Shown here in pieces: positions 12,624-23,270 of a stretch of DNA of 64,000 bases (its first letter is position 1; every line of letters starts with the position of its first letter). The stretch comes from Antilocapra americana. Taxonomy: Eukaryota > Chordata > Mammalia > Artiodactyla > Antilocapridae. The translations under genes were made by a program, and so were the position numbers. Under the pieces are notes generated by a model that had not been told where the DNA came from, did not search any database, and saw only the letters and a list, made by a program, of their open reading frames with translations. The stretch lies in assembly GCA_007570785.1 (NCBI GenBank), contig ML660777.1:3039817-3103816 (forward strand), read 5' to 3'.

Positions 12624-13452
12624 TATTCAGCTCTTTTAATTGGCATTCTGAGGCTGCTAAATAAATTCCAATGGAATCTTTGTTAAGGCCTTTGTAACAT
12701 TCCAAAAGCTACTTTCTCTGCATTTCTCTTTTTCTACACAAAAAAAGAGAAATGGGTTTATAGATGAGATAGTCTGTCTTTGGAGTTTCTATTAGCAAAG
12801 AATATTGCATTTAAAAATTTTAGAACACAAGTCGGATCCACTGAAGTCGAATTAAAACCCTGGTCTAGAGCCAAACTGAGAGATATAATTAATGATTTTC
12901 CTAAACTTCAGGGTACAGGCAAAATATTTTGGGCAGAATTCAGGATTTTTATTAGACGCTTATTGTCCTGCACTGCAGATATGTACCAATTAACTCAATT
13001 AATTGTTAGCCTCATGTGGGAAAATATTTTAAAAGGAATGGATTAGAAAAGGGAAGATTTAAATAACTCTATGGTGTAAAATTTTAAAATAGAAAATATA
13101 TTACATAAGGCAATTTCAGAAGTTTTTCTTTCACTAAAGATTCAAAACAAAGATGAAAGATAGATTTTAGGAAACTTTCAAACAATTATGGTGTAGATTC
13201 AAAGCTATGGTCCTATTCAAAGGACTATATCCTCTGTGCAAATGGGCTCAGATCTGAATTAGGACAATCAAACATAAAATGAATGTTAAAATTAAAAATT
13301 ACCAAGATACAAAATATCTAATATTTGACCAGACATTTTCAGATAGACTTTAAAAGTAAATAAGCTAGAAATCAATATAATAATGGATTCTTAGTTAAAC
13401 CATTGAAAAGGGCCTCTTTTCTCTGTGATTTGGGGAGCTATAGATAAGAAAA

Positions 13453-13670
13453 GGGCTTCCCAGGTGGCATTAGTGGTAAAGAACCAGCTTGCCAGTGCAG
13501 GAGATGTAAGAGATGTGGGTTCGATCCCTGGGTTGGGAAGATCCCCTGGAGGAAGGTGTAGCAACTCACTCCAGTATTTTTGCCTGGAGTATCCCATGAA
13601 CAGAGGAGCCTGGCAGGCTATAGTCCATAGAGTCACAAAGAATCAGACACAACTGAAGTCACTTAGCATG
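13453..13670 (+). mobile_element. Bov-tA SINE
   Basis: It is complete, with head GGGCTTCCCAGGTGGCATTA, B-box-like GGTTCGATCCC, and Bov-A part CCAGTATTTTTGCCTGGAGT to AATCAGACACAACTGAAGT. A short duplication (GAGATGTAAGAGATGT) lies in the head. Confidence 0.93.
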
Positions 13671-13734
13671 TAGCATACAGATAAGAAAACATACAGATAT
13701 AACAAATAAAGGTGTCATTTAAAGAATCATCACC

Positions 13735-14367
13735 CCAACCTAGAGCCTGTTATACAGAGTGAAGTAAGTCAGAAAGAGAGAAACAAATATCATATATTAA
13801 TGCATATATATGCTTCCCTGGTGGCTCAGTGGTAAAGAATCCACCTGCCAAGCAGGAGACCTGGGATCAGTCCCTGGGTGGAGAAGATTTCCTGGAGAAG
13901 GCAATGGCAACCCACTTGAGTATTCTTCTCTGGGAAATCCCATTGACAGAGGAGCCTTGTGGGCTACAAGCCATGGGGTCTCAAAAAAGTTGGACATGAC
14001 TTAGTGACTAAACAACAACAATGTATATATAGGGAATCTAGAAAAATGGTACTGATGAACATATCTGCAGGGCAGAAATAGAAATGCAGACACAGAGAAC
14101 AGACTTGTGGACACAGCAGAGGAGAGAGAGGATGGGACAAACTGAGGGAGTAGCATTGAAACATTTACATTACCATGTGTAAAACAGGTAGTTAATGGGA
14201 AGCTGCTTATATAACAAAGGGAGCCCAGTCCAGTGCTCTGTGATACCTAGAGGGGTGGGAGGGAGGCTCCAGAGGGAGAGGACACATGCATACATGCGGA
14301 TGATTCACACTGTTATGATGAAGAAACCAATGCAACATTGTAAAGCAGTTAACCTCCAATTTAAAAA
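13735..14367 (+). mobile_element. 5'-truncated L1 3' UTR insertion, interrupted by a SINE
   Basis: The L1 3' region begins near AGAGTGAAGTAAGTCAGAAA and ends with AACCTCCAATTTAAAAAAAA. A perfect 14-bp target-site duplication AAAGAATCATCACC lies at 13721-13734 and 14368-14381. A Bov-tA SINE at 13812-14020 later split it inside an (AT)-rich GCATATATATG stretch. Confidence 0.85.
13812..14020 (+). mobile_element. Bov-tA SINE inside L1 3' UTR
   Basis: The head is GCTTCCCTGGTGGCTCAGTG, with GGGATCAGTCCCTGGG, and the Bov-A half ends GGACATGACTTAGTGACTAA plus an ACAACAACA tail. It lies between two halves of one L1 3' UTR, so it is the younger insertion. Confidence 0.93.
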
Positions 14368-14745
14368 AAAGAATCATCACCTCATATTAGTAAAACTCAG
14401 GACAACTGCCTAAAGTCTGTCTAATCACTAAACTCTGGGGAAGACACTGTCTGTCCTCTGAACTCCCAGAGGAAATAATATTTCTTTGTTATTGATATAG
14501 ATACCTTTAATGTCTATGAATAGTTTCACTATTAATAGAACATCAAATACCTTGGTTTAATAAAATAGTGAAAATCTTATGCACCAACACATAACTGGGA
14601 CTTTGGGACTATTATCATAAGAATACATTATTCTCGGTGACACAAAACCCACAATTCTAACATGTAAGGTTTACTGTCAGACAAGATGTGCTACAGTTCT
14701 TGCACATGGTCAAGTTATAGCTGATTTAATCATAAAAATACCTAT

Positions 14746-14824
14746 CAGTTCAGTTCAGTTGCTCAGTCGTGTCCGGCTCTTTGCGACCCTGTGAACCGCA
14801 GCACAGCAGGCCTCCCTGTCCATA
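14746..14824 (-). mobile_element. BovB-derived 3' end fragment
   Basis: It has TCAGTTCAGTTCAGTTGCTC, CGTGTCCGGCTCTTTGCGAC and AGGCCTCCCTGTCCAT, the reverse complement of the extreme 3' end of BovB/ART2-type repeats. It is short and 5'-truncated. Confidence 0.75.
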
Positions 14825-15030
14825 CTATGTATACTTAAAGACATTATCCAAGTAATGCCTTGTGTCCTAGAATTCCTATGGACAGAAGACTCCACAGAAA
14901 TAGGAAGATGAATTAAAACAGAGCACATAAGCATGCAGATTATTATATCTAGATCACCACAAATCTTTAATTTTTGTATAAATATGAAAATGCTACATCA
15001 TGATCTAGATATATTAACAGTACGAAAGAG

Positions 15031-15254
15031 AGAAAAGTGAAAGTGAAAAAGTGAAATGTTAGTCTCTCAGTCAAGTCCGACTCGTTGCAGACCCCATGGA
15101 CTGTAGCCACCAGGCTCCTCTATCTATGGAGTTCTCCAGGCAAGAATACTGGAATGGGTTGCCATGCCCTTCTCCAAGGGTTCATCCCAACCCAGGGATC
15201 AAACCCAGATTTCCTGCATTGCAGGCAGATTCTTTACCTTCTGAGCCACTGAGT
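15031..15254 (-). mobile_element. Bov-tA SINE
   Basis: It reads as the reverse complement of Bov-tA: GAAAGTGAAAAAGTGAAA tail side, AGACCCCATGGACTGTAGCC, CAGGCAAGAATACTGGAATG and the head at the far end with TGCATTGCAGGCAGATTCTT. Confidence 0.92.
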
Positions 15255-15295
15255 AAATGAAATGAACAGTATGGCAATATCAAAATTATTGTTCA

Positions 15296-15890
15296 TTGTG
15301 GTAGGTAGCTTCTAAGATGATTCAGATCGATCCCTACATCCTGGGATTCATGTCCATGTGTAATGCCCTCCCCTTGAGTGTGAAGTAGGCCTATGACTTG
15401 CTTCTTTTCTATAGAATATAGCAAAGTTTATAGGCTGTCTCTCCCATGATTAAGCTATATAAGATAACAGTCTTCATCCTGTAGCAGACTCTCTTGCTGG
15501 CTCTGATGAAACAACTCCTATTTTGCTAATGTCCACATGGCACGGGACTGAGAGCAGTCCTCATCCCCAATCGTCAGCAGAAAAAGAACAAAAACAAAGC
15601 TGAAGCCCTAAATTCAAGTCTTTGATGATTGTATTCTGCCAATATCTAGCTAAGCGAATTTGGAAGTGCACCCTTCCACAATCAAGCCTTGAGACTAGAC
15701 ACTATCCATAGCTGATACTTCAAGATTTAGCTTTGTGAGAGATTATGAAGCAGAGAACTCACCTAAACTGTCCCCATATTTCTGACCCACAGAAACTGTG
15801 AGATAATAAATGTGTATCATTGTAAGCTACCAAGTTTGGAGGTAATTTGTTTGGGGATAATTTGTTGCCCAGCAATAGATAATGAATTTA
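15296..15890 (+). mobile_element. MLT1-like MaLR LTR
   Basis: It starts TAGCTTCTAAGATGATTCAG, has CCCTCCCCTTGAGTGTGA and TGACTTGCTTCT, and ends CTGACCCACAGAAACTGTGA, GATAATAAATGTG, GCTACCAAGTTTGG and CAGCAATAGATAATGAAT. These are landmark blocks of MLT1-class ERVL-MaLR LTRs in order. No internal region is present. Confidence 0.75.
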
Positions 15891-16762
15891 CCCTTTGAAG
15901 CCAACCTCTTAATTCCATAGCCAATGCTTAGTCTCTTTTCCTAAGGATAATTGCAGGCATAAACTAACTTAGTCAAAATATCTTTAGGTTTTGTACAAGG
16001 TCTTCAAGTCCTTGTACCACGTGTAATAAATCCCTATTATTAACTGAAGTTGTCCAACATTTTCTGCTAATTAGCTAGTTATGAACTGTTGCTAATTCTT
16101 CCCATATTGCTATTCACTGATGTAACAAGTGAGCATAATTAAGCTCTATAACCAAAGGAGGAGAATCTCAGGATTGTGTTTATGTTATTCAAGGGGTGTC
16201 CTTGTCAAACAGAATTTTGAATACCCAGTACTAAATATTAACATTGTTTCACCATGGGTCTTATACTAAAACTAAAAAGAAAACCACAAGTTTAATATAT
16301 AATAAGTAGTCCAGCCAGTATTATAAAATGCAGTACTCTACCACAATGTAAATATTTTTAATAACCAAATTTTGGCTTCCCTGTATCCCATCAAATTTTA
16401 AAAGAAAAGAGGCAGATATATAAGCTATTAACTGGTATGATTTCAGAATAATCCATTTATTTAACACTATAAAGACACACTTAAAAAAGTCTTTAAATAC
16501 TATAAAAACACATTTTAAAAAGTTTTCAATTATTTTTTAAAATAAACACTAATATTAGTTTCTTGATGTGTTGATGTTATATAAAATAATTGCTGCCATA
16601 AAAGTTCAGACCTGTAGTATTAAAAAAAGGTACTATAAAGGCTACTACTAGTATTGTAAAATATAATGTAAATATTTTAGAGATGATTATACTATACAGA
16701 CTACTCTAAGAGCCGTTACACAAGTCTCATAGAAACAATGATAAAGAGTGTATTAATAATAA

Positions 16763-16823
16763 CAAAACAGGACAAACAAGTGCATTACCTCACATATGTG
16801 GACGGGATGGATATTTTGTGTGA
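16763..16823 (+). repeat. Direct repeat copy 1 (61 bp)
   Basis: CAAAACAGGACAAACAAGTG through ATATTTTGTGTGA. It is nearly identical to 17983-18043, with about five or six differences. It is not part of any repeat family that I recognise. Confidence 0.85.
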
Positions 16824-17982
16824 TAGAGAAGTTCAAGAATTCAGTTACAGTAACATGAAGGTTAGCCAGTAAAGAAATTCTTAAAAGAAACGCCAGATCT
16901 ACAAGGATGTTATCTGGCAAAGCCAGAATGGCTCTCTGGCAGCACCACATGAAATATCCAATAGACACTAGACAAAATTCTGATGGAAGAAAATGAAAGA
17001 ATTCATTTCAGTAGAAACAAATTGGCCACAAAATTAAACACTAATGGGAAAACATTTCCAGGATAGCAGATGCGACCAGTTCATGCTTCATTTGTAATTA
17101 AATTAATCTGGGAAAACTGTAAAGGTGGGGACATTGACTGACACAATTGCAAAAGAATCCTGTGAGTAACTCCAAATGCATTGCCTACAGTTTTCTCTTT
17201 CCATGGTTTATAAATATGCATTAGTTTAAACAGGGTGAATATTTTCTGAAGCATTCCCCTGTTGACTGACCACAACGCTTATAATGACTAAAATATGATT
17301 AGAATTGTAGTGTTAGCAATCATGTTCCAACTTACCAATCTAGGGATATGGAAACATTTCACTGGAACATTTATTCATGAATTTAAGTTATATAAAGCTG
17401 TTCTCATTCTCAAACTTTTGAACAAATAAAAGGGAAGCTTAATACTGCTGGAGATTGCATTTCTAACTGATTTTAACCTGAGGATTTTCAGATAACCTCC
17501 AGAAGCTGAAGGCTCATGGAAACTAACGACTAATGCAAGAACACTGAAGCAACATGATCATTACGCATGGTCTTCTGGGCAGGATTATCTTCAGATTCCT
17601 GCATGTATCATACTCTGTTTTGTATTTTATTGCTTATTCATACTTTTCTTTTTGACTGATTAAAATTATACAATTTTTGTCCTTAATGTTCTCCTTACTG
17701 GTAATAAGTACTTGTCTAAACCTAGGTTTTACTAGAGACAATCATACGCTAACTCAATACTATTGTTAAGTACAGTATTAGGACAATCTTTGTATGTGCA
17801 AATATTTCATAAATTCAAATACTTGGAAAGATTCAGAAAACTCACAGAACATGCTCATGTAATGTCTTCATTCAAAGTCAAAAGGAAAAGTACAGGGAGA
17901 GAAGGACAGTGCAGGTTAGCAGCCAGGGACTGAGAGGTATCCAGGTACCCCTGGAGGTTGGATAACTCTCCTCCTTAAACCT

Positions 17983-18043
17983 CAAAACAGGACAAATAAG
18001 TACATTACCTCACATATGTGGACATGATGGATATTTTGTGTAA
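17983..18043 (+). repeat. Direct repeat copy 2 (61 bp)
   Basis: CAAAACAGGACAAATAAGTA through ATATTTTGTGTAA. This is the partner of 16763-16823 in the same orientation, 1,220 bp away. Flanks on both sides are unrelated. Confidence 0.85.
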
Positions 18044-20220
18044 TTCTCTCAAGATATCAAAACTGGCACTTCTCAAATGTAACATGGGCTCATTCCAACA
18101 AGGGCATGCTTTATCGGTGGATTGATTTACCAAAATCTGCACAATGAACATTGATTCTGAGATAGCACAAGATAGAAATTCTCATTGAAGTCTTTCGTGC
18201 CCCTCAAGTTGTATAGCCAAGTCGACCTGTCTAATAAAATATGCATCAGTAAATGAACTAACTTTGGTTGTCACTAGCAGAGTTTCAAACTTTAAACCAC
18301 AAATCATATAGACATCCTATCTCTTCGTCTTTTGTTTGGTCTAGGGGGTATTTATCCTGTTCTTTTACTTGCTGGGTATTTCTCTGCTTTTTCATCTTGT
18401 TTATCTTGCTGTGTTGCCCCTTTATTGTGGGGGTTCCTCACTATGGGAGGGGTTAGATGTGTGGTTTGTAGAAGTTTCCTGGATGGGAAAGCTTGTGTGG
18501 TGTTCTGGTGGGTGGATCTGGGTTTCCTCACTGTAACTAACAATGGAGTGTCCAGTAAAGAGATTTGAGGTGTCGGTGGACTTGGCTTGACCTTGGGCAA
18601 CCTGTGTATTGAAGCTCCTGGCAGTGTTCCTACGTTGCTGGGGAATTTGCTTGGTATATCTTACTCTGGAGCTTGTTGGCCCTTGGGGGTTGATTAATTT
18701 CAGTTTTGGTATGGAGGAGGTTGATGAGTTCCTATCGATTAATTAACCCTTGGATCCAGGAGTTTTCTGGAATTCTCAGGGTCTGGGTTTAGTCTCCTGT
18801 CTTCCAGTAGCCTCAGGGCTCTTTTATCTCTGCACTGATGGTGGCAGAACCTCTAGTTTAGTGATGAGAAGTTTCTTCACAGTGAGGGACACCCTGTCAG
18901 GTACACAGAGTTACATGGCATGGACCAGAAGGAGAAGAGAGGAATCCGATGGTGAGGGAGTGAAGTGGCCAGTGATTGCTCCTCTGTGTGCCCTCCACAG
19001 CCTGGATCCCTTGGAGATGTTCACAGAGTTATATCGAAATGTGAAGAGTGTGGAAGGAGACAGAATTGACCAGAGAGAGAAAGGAGAGAGTCAGATGGAT
19101 AGAGACAGATCCAGCCAGTGGTCAGTTATTTCAGTGTTCTTCACAGCTGGTAACTCTCAAGCAGAGTCCCAGAGTTGGGTAGAGAATATACAGAGGAAGA
19201 GGATGTTGAAGGTGTCTTGGTAGGAGAAGAAAAGAGAAAAGAAAAAGAAAAAACAAAAAAAGGAAAAAAGGAGAGACAAGAATGGGGAGAGAGCAGTCAA
19301 GCCACTGATCTCACTCCAAGGTAACGATGAGTATTGGAGCTTGGGTCCTTAAAGGTACAAAGTCGATACCCAATACTAATAGGCAAAGATTAAAAATCTA
19401 GAGTAAAGACGGGATTCTCAAAATACTATTACAAAGAAAAAGATAGAAAGAAAGATAAGGAAGAGAAAGAAAAACAAAGCATAAGACCAGAAACTATAAA
19501 ACTCCTAGAGGATAACATAGGCAAAACACTCTCTGCCATAACCCAAAGCGGGATACTCCATGACCCACCTCCCAGAATATTGGAAATAAAAACACGAATA
19601 AACAAATGGGACCTAATTAAAATTAAAAGCTTTTGCACAACAAAGGAAACTATAAGCAAGGTGAAAAGACAGCCTTCAGAATGGGAGAAAATAATAGCCA
19701 ATGAAGCAACAGACAAACAATTAATCTCAAAAATATACAAGCAACTCCTGCAGCTCCATTCTAGAAAAATAAACAACCCAATTAAAAAGTGGGCCAAAGA
19801 ACTTAACAGACATTTCTCCAAGGAAGATATAAAAATGGCTAACAAACACATGAAAAGATGCTCAACATCACTCATTATCAGAGAAATGCAAATCAAAACC
19901 ACAATGAGGTACCACTTTACACCAGTCAGAATGGCTGCCATCCAAAAGTCTACAAGTAATAAATGCTGGAGAGGATGTGGAGAAAAGGGAAACCTCTTAC
20001 ACTGTTGGTGGGAATGCAAACTAGTACAGCCACTATGGAAAACAGTGTGGAGGTTCCTTAAAAAACTGCAAATAGACCTGCCATATGACCCAGCAATCCC
20101 ACTGCTGGGCATATACACCGAGGAAACCAGAATTGAAAGAGCCACGTGTACCCCAATGTTCAGGACAGGAAGCAACCTAGATGCCCATCAACTGATGAAT
20201 GGATAAGAAAGCTGTGGTAC

Positions 20221-20620
20221 NNNNNNNNNNNNNNNNNNNNNNNNNNNNNNNNNNNNNNNNNNNNNNNNNNNNNNNNNNNNNNNNNNNNNNNNNNNNNNNN
20301 NNNNNNNNNNNNNNNNNNNNNNNNNNNNNNNNNNNNNNNNNNNNNNNNNNNNNNNNNNNNNNNNNNNNNNNNNNNNNNNNNNNNNNNNNNNNNNNNNNNN
20401 NNNNNNNNNNNNNNNNNNNNNNNNNNNNNNNNNNNNNNNNNNNNNNNNNNNNNNNNNNNNNNNNNNNNNNNNNNNNNNNNNNNNNNNNNNNNNNNNNNNN
20501 NNNNNNNNNNNNNNNNNNNNNNNNNNNNNNNNNNNNNNNNNNNNNNNNNNNNNNNNNNNNNNNNNNNNNNNNNNNNNNNNNNNNNNNNNNNNNNNNNNNN
20601 NNNNNNNNNNNNNNNNNNNN
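20221..20620. other. Assembly gap of 400 N
   Basis: There are 400 unspecified bases inside the L1 element, between the end of ORF2 and the 3' UTR. The round length suggests a placeholder or estimated size, so the true L1 length is uncertain. Open frames running through the N stretch mean nothing. Confidence 0.98.
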
Positions 20621-20929
20621 AAAAAAAATTCATTTGAAGCAATTCTACTCAGATGGACGAAACTGGAGCCCATTATCCAGAGTGAAGTAAGCCAGAAGCA
20701 AAAACAACAATACAGTATATTAACGCATATATATGGAATTTAGAAAGACAGTAACGAGAACCCAACATGGGAGACAACAAAAGGAACGCAGATGTATAGA
20801 ATAGACTCGTGGACTTCGTGGATGAGGGTAAGGGTGGGATGATATGGGAGAAGGGCATTGAAGCATGTTAATTGTCATGTGTCTAATCAATCGCCAGCCC
20901 AGGATTGATGCTCGGGACTGGTGCAGCGA

Positions 20930-20985
20930 GATTTCCCGGGGGGGGGGGGGGAGGGGAGAGGGGGGGGGATTCCGGAGGGGAAGCA
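20930..20985 (+). repeat. G-rich tract in L1 3' UTR
   Basis: The segment has a run of about 14 G interrupted by A, then GGGGAGAGGGGGGGGG. Such G-rich polypurine stretches are normal in ruminant L1 3' UTRs, can form quadruplexes and are prone to sequencing error. Confidence 0.85.
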
Positions 20986-21118
20986 TATGTAAACCCATGG
21001 TGATATCATGACAATGTATGGCAAAAACAATTTTAAAAAAATAAATAAATAAATAAACCACAAATCATAAATCCTAGCTCCCTTAATGTAACCAGTGCAA
21101 AGTTTAAAAGTCCACTGG

Positions 21119-21243
21119 CCTGGAGAAGGAGATGGCAACACACGCCAGTATTCTTGCTTGGAGAATTCCCTGAACGGAGAAGCCTGGCAGGCTACAGTCC
21201 ACGGGTCGCAAAGAGTTAGATACAACTGAGCAACTAACACATA
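21119..21243 (+). mobile_element. Bov-A unit SINE
   Basis: This is a headless Bov-A copy starting TGGAGAAGGAGATGGCAACA, with CCAGTATTCTTGCTTGGAGA and GGTCGCAAAGAGTTAGATAC. It lies about 50 bp past the L1 target-site duplication. Confidence 0.88.
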
Positions 21244-22319
21244 CGCATTAAGAGAACCAGAAACTAAAGACTGATACTCAGCCATCTCCATAGGTAATCA
21301 GCCTTCCAAGTCTAGCTGTGAATTAAGCCTACCCTACCCACTGTACTATACACAAGTGAAGAAAGCCACCCTTCTGGTAGAAGTCTAAGTATTCTTGTGT
21401 TGCAACAGTCGCAGTTTATCATAACAGTACCCCAAAGCAGTATACCTGCCCCACCATTAAGATTGCTTTATCTCTTGCAAAGATCCTAGATTCCTTTTCC
21501 TATGCAAAAAGCAGGATTTTCAATGCCAATCCAGGACCACCCAAAACAGGATCACTTGGGGATTGGGATTGACAATTTACATTTTGAATAACCTTCTTAA
21601 AAATTGTGTTTTCTTCTTTCCTTTCCTTTCTTTTTTTTTCATTTTTTTGAGACATCCTAAATTTGAGAAGGGCTAGTTTCAATATTTTGAGGGAATTAGA
21701 CAAAATATCCATTGTCCATATATGTTATGTGAGGCAATGTACTTTTTTGGCCTGTTTTTTTTTTTTTTAAAGAGAAGGATTTCCCATCCTCCAAGTGTTT
21801 GGTAATTCCAGGACTAGAAGGGGTGGCAGCTAAATTCAATCAGTGGTTTAGAGTGAATGCCCTGAGCCTACCTGGCACCCACCATGAGAAGACTTTAATA
21901 GGAGTTGTGCATACTATATCTAACGCACTGAGAATTTAAGGACCTGGCAATGTTCATGGTTAGAGTTACCCCAGACAAGTCAGTTTCCTTCTAGCAGACT
22001 ACAAGTTACTGAGCAAAAGGACAAGGGTTAACTTCTAATTTTTGAACTAAATTTTGGCTCACTTATAACATCCCAATGCATTAGAGGAGGTTAAAATTTA
22101 ATATCTGAATTCCTTTCAATTAAGTAAAGACAAATGTAATATGAAACAAGAAACAAAGAGAGGCCACAATTATTCCACCTAAAGTGTGTAGGGGCGTTTA
22201 ATAACATTTACAATACTGCTTCACAATTGCATAAGGCTTCATTGGAATGTTTTCTCTAACATTATTACATTAATATAAATTACCTACAAGGGGAAATCCT
22301 ATTTGTTATTCAATCTTTA

Positions 22320-22570
22320 AGCTCAAATGTCCCTTCCTCTTTCTCTTGCCAGGGAAAAGATGATTGCTTTTATTCTCTGTACACATATGATATTTTGTAC
22401 ATAGTCCTGTTCCAGGACTTATAATTGTCTGCTTACATATCTAGTTTTATATGAAGTTTGTCTTCTAGGATATAAACCTTGTCTCATTCACCCATATGTC
22501 CCAATATCTCAAAAACATAGCTGGCACAAAGAAGGTGGTTGTGTATAATACAAAAGTAAATAAATAAGTA
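22320..22570 (+). repeat. L2 LINE 3' end (ancient)
   Basis: Blocks in L2 order are CTCAAATGTCCCTTCCTCTT, ATAATTGTCTGCTTACATAT, CTTCTAGGATATAAACCTTG, TCACCCATATGTCCC and ACATAGCTGGCACAAAG. It is old and diverged. Confidence 0.65.
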
Positions 22571-23250
22571 GATAACATGAGAGGTGGCTACAACTGTTAG
22601 GTAGGGGAAAATAGTTAAAAGTTAATTTCTATAACAGTATTTTTATTTTTATTGTAAGGTTTAAGGTAGTGTGACTTTATGAGGAATTAATTTATACTAT
22701 TTGACTTTTTAAAAGGAATAAGTAGCATTGGGTTTCTTATAATTGGTCCATGAATTGTTAAACTATTATCAAGTTGTATATCATGGCAGAAGAAATCTCT
22801 GTTTTTGCACCATAAGAAGTAAAGTGTGAAATTTAAATGCTGCATTAAAATGTGCATTTTCCCAAGAAGAAAACATGAGAAGCTTATTAACAGCTTCAGA
22901 AGACACTTTCTCTAAGAAACATACTTTTTTTTTTCTTCATAGCCAAATAGCAACATATCCTAATGAGAATAAAGACTCACTTGTTAACATGTTTTTATTC
23001 ATTAATTTTAGTCTTTGGAGCATATATGAAAAGTTATCTCGTAAAATGATTTTAAGCATATTTTTAACAAGCCTTACCTTCAGTCAAAAGCACTATTTTC
23101 CAAAGAATGATTTCTCATTTTAACTTAAGTTCAGTTCAAAAAATCCACTCATGAAAATAAAACACTTACTTAAAGGCAATGTATATACTCCTCTTAGTGT
23201 TTTACTGAGTTTTGCTTTTCTCTGCCTGTGAGTCTTCTCTTTTCACAACT

Positions 23251-23270
23251 ACTGTTACCGTGGCAACAGT
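23251..23270. promoter_or_regulatory. Candidate RFX X-box palindrome (intronic)
   Basis: The 20-base stretch ACTGTTACCGTGGCAACAGT is a near-perfect inverted repeat. Its core GTTACC-GT-GGCAAC (23254-23267) fits the X-box consensus of RFX transcription factors (GTNRCC, spacer, RGYAAC). About 40-60 bp further, a GC-richer patch holds CCGCGCCC and a CRE-like half site CTGACGTGG. The flanks are AT-rich intron. A role in GRM1 or any other gene is inference only. Confidence 0.4.

Larger units (their letters stand above)
18309..21054 (+). mobile_element. Ruminant L1 with 5' UTR joined to ORF2 3' end (internally deleted)
   Basis: A 15-bp target-site duplication AAACCACAAATCATA lies at 18294-18308 and 21055-21069, so this is one insertion. 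Its first part (about 18310-19430) matches ruminant L1 5' UTR text as I recall it (TTATCCTGTTCTTTTACTTG, GAGAATTTGC-type phrases, GTGAGGGACAC, GAGTTACATGG, GTTGGGTAGAGAA). From about 19478 it is the C-terminal part of ORF2 in frame ([66 protein letters not shown]). An N run and a G-rich 3' UTR follow, ending in an (AAAT)n tail. ORF1 and the endonuclease and reverse transcriptase parts of ORF2 are absent, so it cannot move by itself. Confidence 0.88.

Noticed and set aside
13453..13530. tRNA-Glu-like gene heads in the SINEs
   Set aside because: The GGTTCGATCCC B-box belongs to Bov-tA SINE heads; they lack a proper tRNA fold and are repeats, not tRNA genes.
18750..19223. 157-residue open frame
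   Set aside because: It lies entirely in L1 5' UTR sequence, which is not coding.
19580..20206. 208-residue open frame as a possible gene
   Set aside because: It is the C-terminal fragment of L1 ORF2 within a deleted element, not a host gene.
20146..20690. Four long open frames on both strands across the N run
   Set aside because: They are artefacts of translating 400 N as open sequence.
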